Below, in pieces: positions 1 to 7,989 of a stretch of DNA of 64,000 nt. The stretch is from assembly GCF_021440195.1 (NCBI RefSeq), contig NZ_JAJTSZ010000003.1, positions 372,001 to 436,000 on the forward strand, read 5' to 3'. The notes beneath the pieces are model-generated. The model searched no databases and was not told the DNA's origin. It saw nothing but the letters and a program-made list of their open reading frames with translations. A program made the translations under genes and the position numbers. The first letter of the stretch is position 1. The number at the start of each line of letters is the position of its first letter. Source of the stretch: Dyadobacter sp. CY356 (GTDB taxonomy: Bacteria; Bacteroidota; Bacteroidia; Cytophagales; Spirosomataceae).

Positions 1-965
1 GGCGATAGAGTAGCAATCCGGAAATGTTGTTTTGATAAATCTCTGAAATTACTTGCATCACGAATCAGCAGTCCGTGTTTTTCAATCAAAAACTGTTTCA
101 GTTTTGCTGCATCGTCTTTCTGTGTTTCTGCCAGAAAAAAATGCGTTGCACTTTCATGAATTTTCAATGAAGAATTCTGACTAAGTTTTTGGACAAATCT
201 TTCTTTTTCTGATAACAAATTCTGTAAGGGAATTTGAATTTGCTGATAATTTTCAAAAATGAATTTACCGGCTTGCAGTGCCATCGTATTCACTGTCCAC
301 GGTTGTTTTATACTTTTCAAATTAGAAATTAAATCTTCTGAGGCGACAACATAACCCAGACGTAATCCCGGAATGGCATAAGCTTTCGTAAGCGAATGCA
401 TGATCAGCAGGTTTGGGAAACGGCTTATGACCCGTATCGAAGAGCGGATTTGAAGCGTAAAATCAATGAAAGCTTCATCTACAACAAACAATGTTTGCGG
501 GTTTTGTTGTATCCAATTTTCGAGCTGAGGAAACGCTTCTCCCGTTGGGTTATTGGGATTGCAGATGAAAACGAGATCAGTTGACAATGCTGGAAATTCC
601 CGGATTTTGGACCATGGCAAAAATGTTAAATCATGATGAAACAGTTTACATGCATCTTCATATTCAGCAAAGGCGGGCGTAATGATCGTTGTTTTTTTGC
701 CTGAAAAAGCCTGTGCGATAAGATATATGCTTTCAGTCGTTCCACTGTTTATTAAGATCCGGTCAGATTTTAAGTCATGATGAGCCGCAACTATTTCACA
801 TAAACTTTCAGCCATCACTTCCGGGTAACGATTAATCGCTGACCATTGCTCAAAAATATATTCTTTCAAACCCAATGGTTCGCCACCATACCATACATTG
901 GTACTGAAATCTGCAATGATTTTTTTGGAATAGCGATACGAATCGTCTCCGTGGCCTTCTAACAT
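1..965 (-). CDS. cobD: CobD-type PLP aminotransferase/decarboxylase (partial, runs off the window)
   Basis: Open for 321 codons from an ATG at 965 to the window edge, so the C-terminus is missing. It is a fold-type I PLP enzyme of the histidinol-phosphate aminotransferase/CobD group: CNPNNPTG at residues 135-142, the PLP-nitrogen Asp in VVDEAF (D163), the Schiff-base Lys in SLTKAYAIPG (K194) and the phosphate-binding Arg in GLRLGY (R202). CobD makes (R)-1-aminopropan-2-ol phosphate from threonine phosphate for the cobalamin side arm; HisC is the closest alternative and sequence alone does not separate them. The choice of CobD rests on position: cobQ ends only 11 bp upstream on the same strand, so the two are very probably cotranscribed. 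Confidence 0.75.
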   Translation of the reverse strand, partial: MLEGHGDDSYRYSKKIIADFSTNVWYGGEPLGLKEYIFEQWSAINRYPEVMAESLCEIVAAHHDLKSDRILINSGTTESIYLIAQAFSGKKTTIITPAFAEYEDACKLFHHDLTFLPWSKIREFPALSTDLVFICNPNNPTGEAFPQLENWIQQNPQTLFVVDEAFIDFTLQIRSSIRVISRFPNLLIMHSLTKAYAIPGLRLGYVVASEDLISNLKSIKQPWTVNTMALQAGKFIFENYQQIQIPLQNLLSEKERFVQKLSQNSSLKIHESATHFFLAETQKDDAAKLKQFLIEKHGLLIRDASNFRDLSKQHFRIATLS

Positions 966-976
966 AATATTTCCTT

Positions 977-2455
977 TTATTCCAGACTTTTATATATCAT
1001 TTCCATATCCACATGTGCACGGATATGATTTGCCAGCCGGTTGTATTGTAATTCTTTGAATTGCTGATAGTCGAAAGTTTCGGCTGATTTTTCTGTTGAA
1101 AAGTCGGCCAATAAATCTTCAATCACCACCGTATTATCCAGAATCCCATGCAGATAAGTTCCCCAGCAATTTTTGTTTAAGAAAAAACCATCAGATTTTC
1201 CATTTGATAAAACAGTTACAGGGGAATCGAAATCAGAGGTTGTTTCGCCCATATGAATTTCATAGCCGAGACAAACTTCCTGATTTTCTCTATAACTGAA
1301 TTGTTGCTGCAATGTCGTTTTTATTGGTTTTAAAACTGTTTTTACAGGAAGTAATCCAAGTCCGGGCATTGATTCCAGCGAACCTTCCACATGATCGGGA
1401 TCTTCAATCAGTTCGCCCATCATTTGATAACCGCCACAAATTCCGATAACTTTTTTGCCGTTTTTATGCGCTTTGACAATTGCTGCTGCTGCGCCGTTAT
1501 TTTTGATCGTCAATAAATCATCAAGCGTATTTTTGCTTCCCGGAATGATGATGATATCGGCTTTTGCAATTTCATCTGGTTGCGAGGTATAGAATAAATG
1601 TACGCGCGGATCTTTTTCCAAACGGTCAAAATCAGTAAAATTCGATAGTCGTTTCAGTAAAATGACTGCAATATTTATTTTTCCTTCGGTTGTGGTATTG
1701 AATTTATTTTGAAGCGAAACGGAGTCTTCTTCTTCGATGTGAATGTCTTTGAAAAAAGGTAAAACGCCGACGACAGGAACGCCGGTTAACTCTTCCAGCA
1801 TTTTTTTTCCATCTTCAAAAAGTCGTACATCGCCGCGAAATTTATTGACGATAATTCCTTTGATACATTGCCGCTCTTCCGGTGTCAGAAGTGCAATTGT
1901 ACCATAAACACTTCCGAAAATTCCACCCCGGTCAATGTCTCCAATAAGATATGTTGCCGCGCCGGCATGAAGTGCCATCCGCAGGTTTGTGATATCCCGT
2001 TTTTTTAGATTTAATTCCGAAATGCTGCCGGCTCCCTCCATAACGATTGGGGTGTAACGGGCAGAAAGTCTGTCGTAAGCTTGTGTCACGGCCTCAAATA
2101 ATTCCTTGCGATCGGTGGTTTTAAAATATTCGTATGCCGACTGGTTTCCAACAGGTTTTCCATTCAAAATAACCTGAGAAGACTGGTCGTTGGTTGGTTT
2201 CAACAGAACCGGATTCATATCGGTATGGCAGGGAATACCGGCTGCTTCGGCCTGTACAGCCTGCGCTCTTCCAAGCTCCAAACCATCGGGTGTTACGTAA
2301 CTGTTCAAAGACATATTCTGTGCTTTGAACGGAGCCGGCTGATAACCATCCTGCTTAAAAATCCTGCAAAACCCGGCACAAATGACGCTTTTGCCGACAT
2401 CCGAGGCCGTGCCTACGAACATGATTGGTTTTGTGAGGATGCGGGGATTTGACAT
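977..2455 (-). CDS. cobQ: Cobyric acid synthase CobQ
   Basis: 492 aa, normal length for the family. The enzyme amidates adenosylcobyrinic acid a,c-diamide at four side chains using glutamine and ATP, in the cytoplasm. The N-terminal dethiobiotin-synthetase-like domain shows the P-loop GTASDVGKS (residues 15-23) and the family stretch KAQNMSLNSY. The C-terminal class I glutamine amidotransferase domain has the nucleophile in GICGGYQMMG (C340) and the catalytic His in YLHGILD (H436). It lies between the chelatase gene upstream and the cobD-like gene downstream on the same strand. A 112-bp gap holding a long hairpin repeat separates it from the chelatase gene, so it may have its own promoter or be read through. 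No cobalamin riboswitch was recognised ahead of it. Confidence 0.96.
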   Translation of the reverse strand: MSNPRILTKPIMFVGTASDVGKSVICAGFCRIFKQDGYQPAPFKAQNMSLNSYVTPDGLELGRAQAVQAEAAGIPCHTDMNPVLLKPTNDQSSQVILNGKPVGNQSAYEYFKTTDRKELFEAVTQAYDRLSARYTPIVMEGAGSISELNLKKRDITNLRMALHAGAATYLIGDIDRGGIFGSVYGTIALLTPEERQCIKGIIVNKFRGDVRLFEDGKKMLEELTGVPVVGVLPFFKDIHIEEEDSVSLQNKFNTTTEGKINIAVILLKRLSNFTDFDRLEKDPRVHLFYTSQPDEIAKADIIIIPGSKNTLDDLLTIKNNGAAAAIVKAHKNGKKVIGICGGYQMMGELIEDPDHVEGSLESMPGLGLLPVKTVLKPIKTTLQQQFSYRENQEVCLGYEIHMGETTSDFDSPVTVLSNGKSDGFFLNKNCWGTYLHGILDNTVVIEDLLADFSTEKSAETFDYQQFKELQYNRLANHIRAHVDMEMIYKSLE

Positions 2456-2465
2456 TTAAGTAGAT

Positions 2466-2557
2466 TTCTTTCACGCAAAGCAAATAAGAAAAGGGCAAAG
2501 ATCGCAAAGAATCTTAGCGAGCTTTGCGTTTAATCTTTTTTGCTTTGCGTGAAAGAA
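2466..2557. repeat. Intergenic hairpin repeat, TTTCACGCAAAG family (copy 1)
   Basis: Perfect 19-bp inverted arms at 2466-2484 and 2539-2557 (arm core TTTCACGCAAAGCA) enclose about 54 bp that carry further GCAAAG/CTTTGCG words. It lies between the chelatase gene and cobQ. Similar sequence occurs at 40550-40641 and in part near 32751, so it is a dispersed element rather than a simple terminator. Function unknown. Confidence 0.8.
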
Positions 2558-2567
2558 CTTGAAATTA

Positions 2568-4508
2568 TTAAGCAATACGCCCTGAAATAGTAACAGTAAT
2601 ATTCTCCGAAGAAAGCTCTTCAAGCGATAAACATTCCGCTCCCATCACTTTCGCCATCTCGGCAGCTCTTCCGAAACGAAGGTAATTGTTTTCAGTATCG
2701 AGCACCAGAGCAGGTATGTTGTTTTGAAATAATTGTCCGGATAATTGCAAAGTTTGCTGCCACGCATCTCCACCACCCGGAAGCGGTACATTGGCTTTTC
2801 CATCGCTAAGAATCACCAAAAGCGGTTTCAGATCTTTGTCTGGATTTAATTTATTGATTACCTGAGTAGCCATTTGCAACGCATGAGGCAAAGGCGTTCT
2901 GCCGCCAGTTGGCAAATTTTGCATGGCTTGTTCCGCCTGTTCAACACTATAAGTTGGCTCCAAGAGCAGCTGCGCTTCCACACCGCGGAAAGAAATTACG
3001 CCGACCATATCTCTTCTTTGGTAAGCATCAGTCAGCAAGCTAAGCACACTTCCTTTCACTGCCTCCATCCTGCTGCTCGCTGCCATGGATCCGGAAGCAT
3101 CCACAACAAACAGAATTAAATTCCCTGTTTTTCCTTTTCGGACTTTCTGATGAAGATCATTTCTTGTTATCTGAAAGTCATCCTGATCACGAATTAAAGC
3201 AGATTGAACCGTGGCCATAACCGAAATATCAGTAGGCGATTGATCCGGAACAGCCCGTAATTCAGGACCACGGTTAGTATTTATTGCCTGACTTCTGCGG
3301 CCTTCCGGCATTTGGTGGGAAACCGGATTTAAATCAACTTTAAAGTTAGGCGCTTCTTTTTGAGGTGTTATACTGAATACTCGTTCTTGTTTTGGCGTGG
3401 GGGATTCTTGGCCATTTATATCGTCATCAGCAGATAATGAACTCTCAGCTTGTGGTTCTTGGCTGTCTTTTAATTCAGCTTGATTTTGCTCTTTCGGCTG
3501 ATTTTTTTGCTCCGGGGGCTCTTGCTGCATTAATTCATCCAGCCTGTTATCACCTTTATTATTTCCTTCAAACGGCTTTTTTCGTTGTCTGTGTATGAGT
3601 GCCAATTCAGCCGCCTGGCGAACGTCATCTGCTGTGACAATAGTTCGTTTATCCAATGCCGCCAAAGTGATTGCCGTTTTATACATCACAATATCAGCCC
3701 GAAGACTTGTGACATTTAATTCTGTGCAGAGCTGGCTGATCAAAGTCAATAATCCATCCGGCAAAACCACAGACGGCAATAATTGCTGGGCCGTTTTAAT
3801 TTTATCCTGCAAATTTGTCTGACCAGAAGCCCATTGAGCAGAAAAATTTTCCGGGTCATTTTCAAACTGGATCCTCCTGCGTACCACTTCCGTTCTTTCC
3901 GTTATATCACGCGGGGCTTCCACATCAACCATCAGGCCAAAACGATCCAGAAATTGCGGACGAAGATTTCCTTCTTCCGGGTTCATGGTACCTATCAAAG
4001 TAAACTTTGCCGGATGACTTTCCGAAAGTCCGTCGCGCTGGATTGTGTTAACACCCATAGCGGCAACATCCAGCAAAACATCCACCAGATGATCAGGAAG
4101 TAGATTTACTTCATCAATATATAAAATCCCCCGGTGAGCAGCGGCCAGTAATCCGGGCTGTAATCTTTTCTTTTTTTCTGACAAAATACCTTCCAGATCC
4201 AGACTTCCCAAAACACGATCTTCGGTTGCGCCGAGTGGAAGGTTAACAAAAGGGACTGGAATTTCTTCAATATCCACAGGACATTCTCCGCAAATATCCT
4301 GCGAGTCGTTTTTCTGAGGAGCTATTTTTGGGATTTCATTTTTAGGAATTAAAGGCATTATTTCAGCCAATCCTCTGGCTGCGGTACTTTTCGCCGTTCC
4401 TTTCTCTCCTCTGATCAATAAACCTCCAATCGACGGGTTGATAGCGCATAATAACAATGCACGCTTTAATTTTTCCTGTCCAACCAAAGCTGCAAACGGG
4501 TATTTCAT
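2568..4508 (-). CDS. Fused ChlI/ChlD-type metal chelatase subunit (AAA+ plus VWA)
   Basis: 646 aa from the ATG at 4508; a TTG four codons further up would add MFFS and is less likely. The N-terminal half is an AAA+ ATPase (P-loop GEKGTAKS near residue 36, Walker B ILYIDEVNLL, sensor IGTMNPEEG). The middle, about residues 320-430, is a low-complexity Gln/Glu/Pro-rich linker. The C-terminal third is a von Willebrand A domain with the MIDAS motif DASGSM. This is the BchI-BchD fusion architecture that energises metal insertion by a CobN/ChlH-type large subunit. With cobQ and a cobD-like gene downstream, cobaltochelatase is the likelier role than magnesium chelatase (inference). The large subunit is not in the window. 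Confidence 0.88.
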   Translation of the reverse strand: MKYPFAALVGQEKLKRALLLCAINPSIGGLLIRGEKGTAKSTAARGLAEIMPLIPKNEIPKIAPQKNDSQDICGECPVDIEEIPVPFVNLPLGATEDRVLGSLDLEGILSEKKKRLQPGLLAAAHRGILYIDEVNLLPDHLVDVLLDVAAMGVNTIQRDGLSESHPAKFTLIGTMNPEEGNLRPQFLDRFGLMVDVEAPRDITERTEVVRRRIQFENDPENFSAQWASGQTNLQDKIKTAQQLLPSVVLPDGLLTLISQLCTELNVTSLRADIVMYKTAITLAALDKRTIVTADDVRQAAELALIHRQRKKPFEGNNKGDNRLDELMQQEPPEQKNQPKEQNQAELKDSQEPQAESSLSADDDINGQESPTPKQERVFSITPQKEAPNFKVDLNPVSHQMPEGRRSQAINTNRGPELRAVPDQSPTDISVMATVQSALIRDQDDFQITRNDLHQKVRKGKTGNLILFVVDASGSMAASSRMEAVKGSVLSLLTDAYQRRDMVGVISFRGVEAQLLLEPTYSVEQAEQAMQNLPTGGRTPLPHALQMATQVINKLNPDKDLKPLLVILSDGKANVPLPGGGDAWQQTLQLSGQLFQNNIPALVLDTENNYLRFGRAAEMAKVMGAECLSLEELSSENITVTISGRIA

Positions 4509-4570
4509 AGAGAAGAACAATTAATTTCACTTATCCCGTGTCGTTAGGGGAATGGTAAAATTAGGGAAAG

Positions 4571-4664
4571 AAACGCAGAGTTTGGGGGAGTTTTTGCGCA
4601 GTGTTACGCAGAGTAAAAAGAAACTCATTTAACTCTGCTTTGAAACTCTTATAACTCTGCGTTT
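4571..4664. repeat. Intergenic hairpin repeat, AAACGCAGAGTT family
   Basis: Arms AAACGCAGAGTT (4571-4582) and AACTCTGCGTTT (4653-4664) are perfect inverted copies, with more ACGCAGAG/AACTCTG words between them. It sits between the divergent-side end of the DUF5618 gene and the chelatase start. A related copy is seen at 32780-32880. It has no coding potential and looks like a dispersed intergenic element. Confidence 0.7.
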
Positions 4665-4674
4665 AAATGTTAGC

Positions 4675-5070
4675 TCAAATATAAGCAAGCATTTTGGTGA
4701 CGTTACTTAGACCGGTTTGAATGGTGTTTACTGATCTTGTGCCATGGTAATATCCTGCCAAATGTAATTCGTCATATACATCTACAAGCAATGACAACAG
4801 TTTTTTATCATATTTTCTAACCCTGCCTATATAGTCTTCAATGCTTTTGGGCTTGACAAATTTTATACCTTCTTTTTGTTTTAAGTACTCATCAAGTATA
4901 AAAAGTGCTGCTGAATAAGCCGTCCCTGCAGCCATTTTTACATATTTCACATCGGCATATAATCCGTCCTTTTTACCTGCTTTTTCGCTTAAAATTTCTT
5001 TTGCGTTTTGCAAATAACGGGCAGCTTCTTCGGCTGGGGAAAGTACATTGTCTTGGTTCTGAATGGCCAT
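4675..5070 (-). CDS. DUF5618-like small helical protein
   Basis: 131 aa, predicted largely alpha-helical with no signal peptide or membrane segment. The layout (SPAEEAARYLQNAKEIL, then a conserved VKMAAGTAYSAAL stretch, then a C-terminal YHGTRSVNTI) matches my memory of the Bacteroidota family DUF5618, whose function is unknown. The fold is reminiscent of HEPN-like helical bundles, but no RxxxxH catalytic motif is evident, so a nuclease role is not claimed. It is transcribed alone, divergently from the exonuclease gene at 5207. The start ATG at 5070 is the only sensible one. The assignment rests on pattern recognition only. Confidence 0.65.
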   Translation of the reverse strand: MAIQNQDNVLSPAEEAARYLQNAKEILSEKAGKKDGLYADVKYVKMAAGTAYSAALFILDEYLKQKEGIKFVKPKSIEDYIGRVRKYDKKLLSLLVDVYDELHLAGYYHGTRSVNTIQTGLSNVTKMLAYI

Positions 5071-5206
5071 ATCAATAGGAATTAAAAGAATTTATTGATT
5101 TGACTCCGGATTTGTTAAAAGTCATTTCAAAAATAACATAATTTATTACCTTATCGTGTCAGCTGTTGAGGTTTAATATTGGCATACTTTTATTGAAATT
5201 TTGGTT

Positions 5207-6304
5207 ATGGCGACACAATCACTTTTACAATTCACCGGCAAAAGCATTTACTGCTCCCAGGCAGATGCGCATATCGATCCCTGGATACCTGTTGACCGCG
5301 CGATCATCACCCACGCACACAGCGACCACGCCCGTTGGGGAAGCAAACATTATCTTGCGCATAAGGACAGTGAGCCTATTTTAAGACTACGTCTTGGTCC
5401 GGATATTTCTTTGCAGACGGTTGAATATGGTGAAAAGTTTGTGATCAACGGCGTCGTTTTCTCATTACATCCGGCCGGGCATATCATCGGTTCTGCACAG
5501 GTCCGGGTGGAGTATAAAGGAGAAGTTTGGGTAGCGAGCGGTGATTATAAATTGGAAGATGACAAATTTTGTGTGCCTTTTGAACCCGTAAAATGTAACG
5601 TTTTTATCACCGAGTCTACCTTTGGTTTGCCGATCTACAAGTGGCAGCCGCAGCAGGAAATTTACTCAGAAATTGATAACTGGTTTACGCAAAACCGGCT
5701 TGAAGATAAAGCCAGTATCCTGATGGGTTACTCATTGGGAAAAATGCAGCGAATTTTAAAAGGTATTCAGTTGCCTAAAGGACCCATTTATGCCCACGGT
5801 GCTATTTACACGCTTAATGACAGACTCAGACAAGCCGGTTTTGATTTGCCCGAACTTACTTTGGTTACGAAGGAAACGGATAAAAAGCTATTTCGCGGAT
5901 CGTTGGTTTTGGCACCGCCATCGGTGGACAGCAGTACCTGGATCCGAAAATTTAATCCTTATTCTTTGGGTTATTGTTCTGGCTGGATGGCTTTGCGCGG
6001 CGCAAAAAACCGAAGGGCCGTCGACCAGGGTTTTATATTGAGTGATCATGTGGATTGGCCTGATTTAAATACTGCGGTTATCGAATCCGGTGCCGAGAAG
6101 GTATATGTCACGCATGGTTATACCAGTATTTTTTCAAGATGGTTGAATGAAAATGGTATCGAAGCTGGCGAGGTGACTACGATGTATGGGAATGAAGAGG
6201 AAACGGAAGACAGGGCAACTGGTGAAGGACCGGAATCCGAAGGCATTGAAAACAAAAAAGATATGTCGCCAATCCCGGATGATCCGGATCTGAAACTAAG
6301 TTAA
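5207..6304 (+). CDS. Ligase-associated DNA exonuclease (MBL-fold, beta-CASP-like)
   Basis: 365 aa from the ATG at 5207; a TTG two codons earlier is rejected. Metallo-beta-lactamase-fold nuclease related to SNM1/CPSF-type enzymes: the metal motif THAHSDHARWG lies near residues 33-43, further ligands follow in HPAGHIIGSAQ and ASGDYK, and LSDHVDW and VTHGY lie near the C-terminus. The family (TIGR04122 type) sits beside an ATP-dependent DNA ligase, a DEXH helicase and the PdeM phosphoesterase, and is thought to process DNA ends before ligation. The last about 35 residues are Glu/Gly/Pro-rich and probably disordered. The ligase starts 30 bp downstream, so this is the first gene of the cassette. 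Confidence 0.93.
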   Translation: MATQSLLQFTGKSIYCSQADAHIDPWIPVDRAIITHAHSDHARWGSKHYLAHKDSEPILRLRLGPDISLQTVEYGEKFVINGVVFSLHPAGHIIGSAQVRVEYKGEVWVASGDYKLEDDKFCVPFEPVKCNVFITESTFGLPIYKWQPQQEIYSEIDNWFTQNRLEDKASILMGYSLGKMQRILKGIQLPKGPIYAHGAIYTLNDRLRQAGFDLPELTLVTKETDKKLFRGSLVLAPPSVDSSTWIRKFNPYSLGYCSGWMALRGAKNRRAVDQGFILSDHVDWPDLNTAVIESGAEKVYVTHGYTSIFSRWLNENGIEAGEVTTMYGNEEETEDRATGEGPESEGIENKKDMSPIPDDPDLKLS

Positions 6305-6334
6305 ACCCTAACCGCTAAAAGCCAACAGCTAAAA

Positions 6335-7933
6335 ATGAAACAATTCGCTGAACTTTTCATGAATCTGGACCGGACCAACAAAACCAATGCAAAGGTTGAG
6401 TTGATGAAGAATTATTTTCTGTCTGCATCGGATGAAGATAAAATGTGGGCACTGACTTTGTTTACCGGTCGCCGGCCGTCGTTTAAAGTAAATCGGACAC
6501 AAGTGAAAGAGTGGGCCGCCGCGGAAGCCAATATTCCCATGTGGCTTTTTCAGGAAAGTTATCAGAGCGTAGGCGATCTGGGGGAAACGATTTCACTGAT
6601 TTTGCCCAGAAATGGTTCTGAGGATTCTGATAAATCTTTGACTGAATGGTTTTATTATTTGGGCTTATTACCCAAAATGACAGACGAAGAAAAACACGAT
6701 CATATTCTTCAGGCCTGGTCGCAGCTTTCGCAGCACGAAACTTTTGTTTTCAATAAATTATTAATGGGCAGTTTCCGGATCGGGGTTTCACAGACGCTCG
6801 TTGTCCGCGCTTTGGCCGAGGCGACTGCTACGGATTCCAACGTGATTGCGCATCGGGTGATGGGTAAATGGGATCCGTTGGAAACGACTTTTGAGAAACT
6901 GATTTTGGACGAAGGTGAAAATGATAATGCCTCCAGACCATATCCGTTTTTTCTTGCTTATCCGATTGAGGGCGATGTTTCCAATTTAGGCAATCCGGAA
7001 GACTGGTTTGTAGAATGGAAATGGGACGGCATCCGCTCCCAGATTATTTACCGAAATAATGAATTGTTTATCTGGACAAGGGGTGAAGAATTATCTACGG
7101 ATAAATTTCCTGAGTTGCATTTTTTGAGCTCCGTTTTGCCAAATGGTACTGTTCTGGATGGTGAGATTGTAAGTTATATCGATAACAAGCCAATGCCATT
7201 CAATGTTTTACAAACACGGATCGGCCGGAAAAATCTTACTAAAAAGGTACTGGAAGAAGCTCCTGTTGCTTTTATCGCTTATGATATCATGGAAGCAAAT
7301 GGTATTGATATCAGAAATTTAAGCCAGATCCAGCGAAGAGCGCAGTTGGAAGAAATTCATAAAAACATGCCCGTACAATCCATATTCAATCTTTCTCCAT
7401 TAGTGGAATTCAAAGAATGGAGCGAATTGCATGATCTGCATCCGACTTCCCGTGAAAATATTGCGGAAGGTTTTATGATTAAAAGAAAAAACAGCACCTA
7501 TCAGGTCGGACGGAAAAAGGGTGATTGGTGGAAATGGAAAATTGATCCGTTAAGTGTTGACGCCGTTTTGATATATGCTCAAAAAGGATCCGGCCGTAGA
7601 GCTGAACTTTTCACCGATTATACTTTTGCAGTTTGGGGTGACGATGGAAAACTGATACCTTTTGCAAAAGCCTATTCCGGACTGACAGATGTAGAAATTG
7701 GTCAGGTTGATTATTTCATCAAACGCAATATCGTTGAAAAATTCGGTCCGGTTAGAACTGTCAAACCTGAGCTGGTTTTTGAAATTGGTTTTGAAGGTAT
7801 TAATGAATCGACAAGGCATAAGTCCGGTATTGCAGTTCGGTTTCCCAGGATTTTGAGGTGGCGTAAGGATAAGAAGGCTGCGGAGGCGGATACGCTGGCG
7901 AGTTTGAAGGGGATTTTGGAGTTGTATAAATAA
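6335..7933 (+). CDS. ATP-dependent DNA ligase (repair cassette)
   Basis: 532 aa, the usual length of bacterial LigB/LigC-like enzymes with an N-terminal helical DNA-binding domain (about 1-200), an adenylation domain and an OB fold. The adenylated Lys is K229 in EWKWDGIRSQ. Later nucleotidyltransferase motifs are visible: TRGEE, LDGEIV (motif III region), EGFMIKR (motif IV) and WWKWKID (motif V). It seals nicks using ATP, separately from the housekeeping NAD-dependent LigA. It lies 30 bp after the exonuclease. In the canonical cassette the helicase follows directly, but here a DUF4143 ATPase gene intervenes, starting 54 bp after the stop codon. Confidence 0.95.
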   Translation: MKQFAELFMNLDRTNKTNAKVELMKNYFLSASDEDKMWALTLFTGRRPSFKVNRTQVKEWAAAEANIPMWLFQESYQSVGDLGETISLILPRNGSEDSDKSLTEWFYYLGLLPKMTDEEKHDHILQAWSQLSQHETFVFNKLLMGSFRIGVSQTLVVRALAEATATDSNVIAHRVMGKWDPLETTFEKLILDEGENDNASRPYPFFLAYPIEGDVSNLGNPEDWFVEWKWDGIRSQIIYRNNELFIWTRGEELSTDKFPELHFLSSVLPNGTVLDGEIVSYIDNKPMPFNVLQTRIGRKNLTKKVLEEAPVAFIAYDIMEANGIDIRNLSQIQRRAQLEEIHKNMPVQSIFNLSPLVEFKEWSELHDLHPTSRENIAEGFMIKRKNSTYQVGRKKGDWWKWKIDPLSVDAVLIYAQKGSGRRAELFTDYTFAVWGDDGKLIPFAKAYSGLTDVEIGQVDYFIKRNIVEKFGPVRTVKPELVFEIGFEGINESTRHKSGIAVRFPRILRWRKDKKAAEADTLASLKGILELYK

Positions 7934-7948
7934 ACTAGTTTCCATCAA

Positions 7949-7989
7949 ATGTCTGCAAATTTAATATTTAATATTAAATTTGCAGACAT
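7949..7989. promoter_or_regulatory. Perfect 41-bp palindrome overlapping the ATPase start codon
   Basis: Two exact 20-bp inverted arms (7949-7968 and 7970-7989) flank a single central T; the left arm reads ATGTCTGCAAATTTAATATT. The arms end exactly in the ATG of the downstream gene (7988-7990). There is no run of T after it on the plus strand, so it is a poor terminator. It could be an operator for autoregulation, a translation-masking RNA hairpin, or an end structure left by the event that placed the ATPase gene here. Confidence 0.85.

Noticed and set aside
4675..5070. HEPN-type toxin for the DUF5618-like protein
   Set aside because: No RxxxxH motif and no adjacent nucleotidyltransferase or antitoxin gene.
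7550..7948. 132-codon minus-strand frame
   Set aside because: It is the antisense shadow of the ligase C-terminus, which carries the conserved OB-fold sequence on the plus strand.
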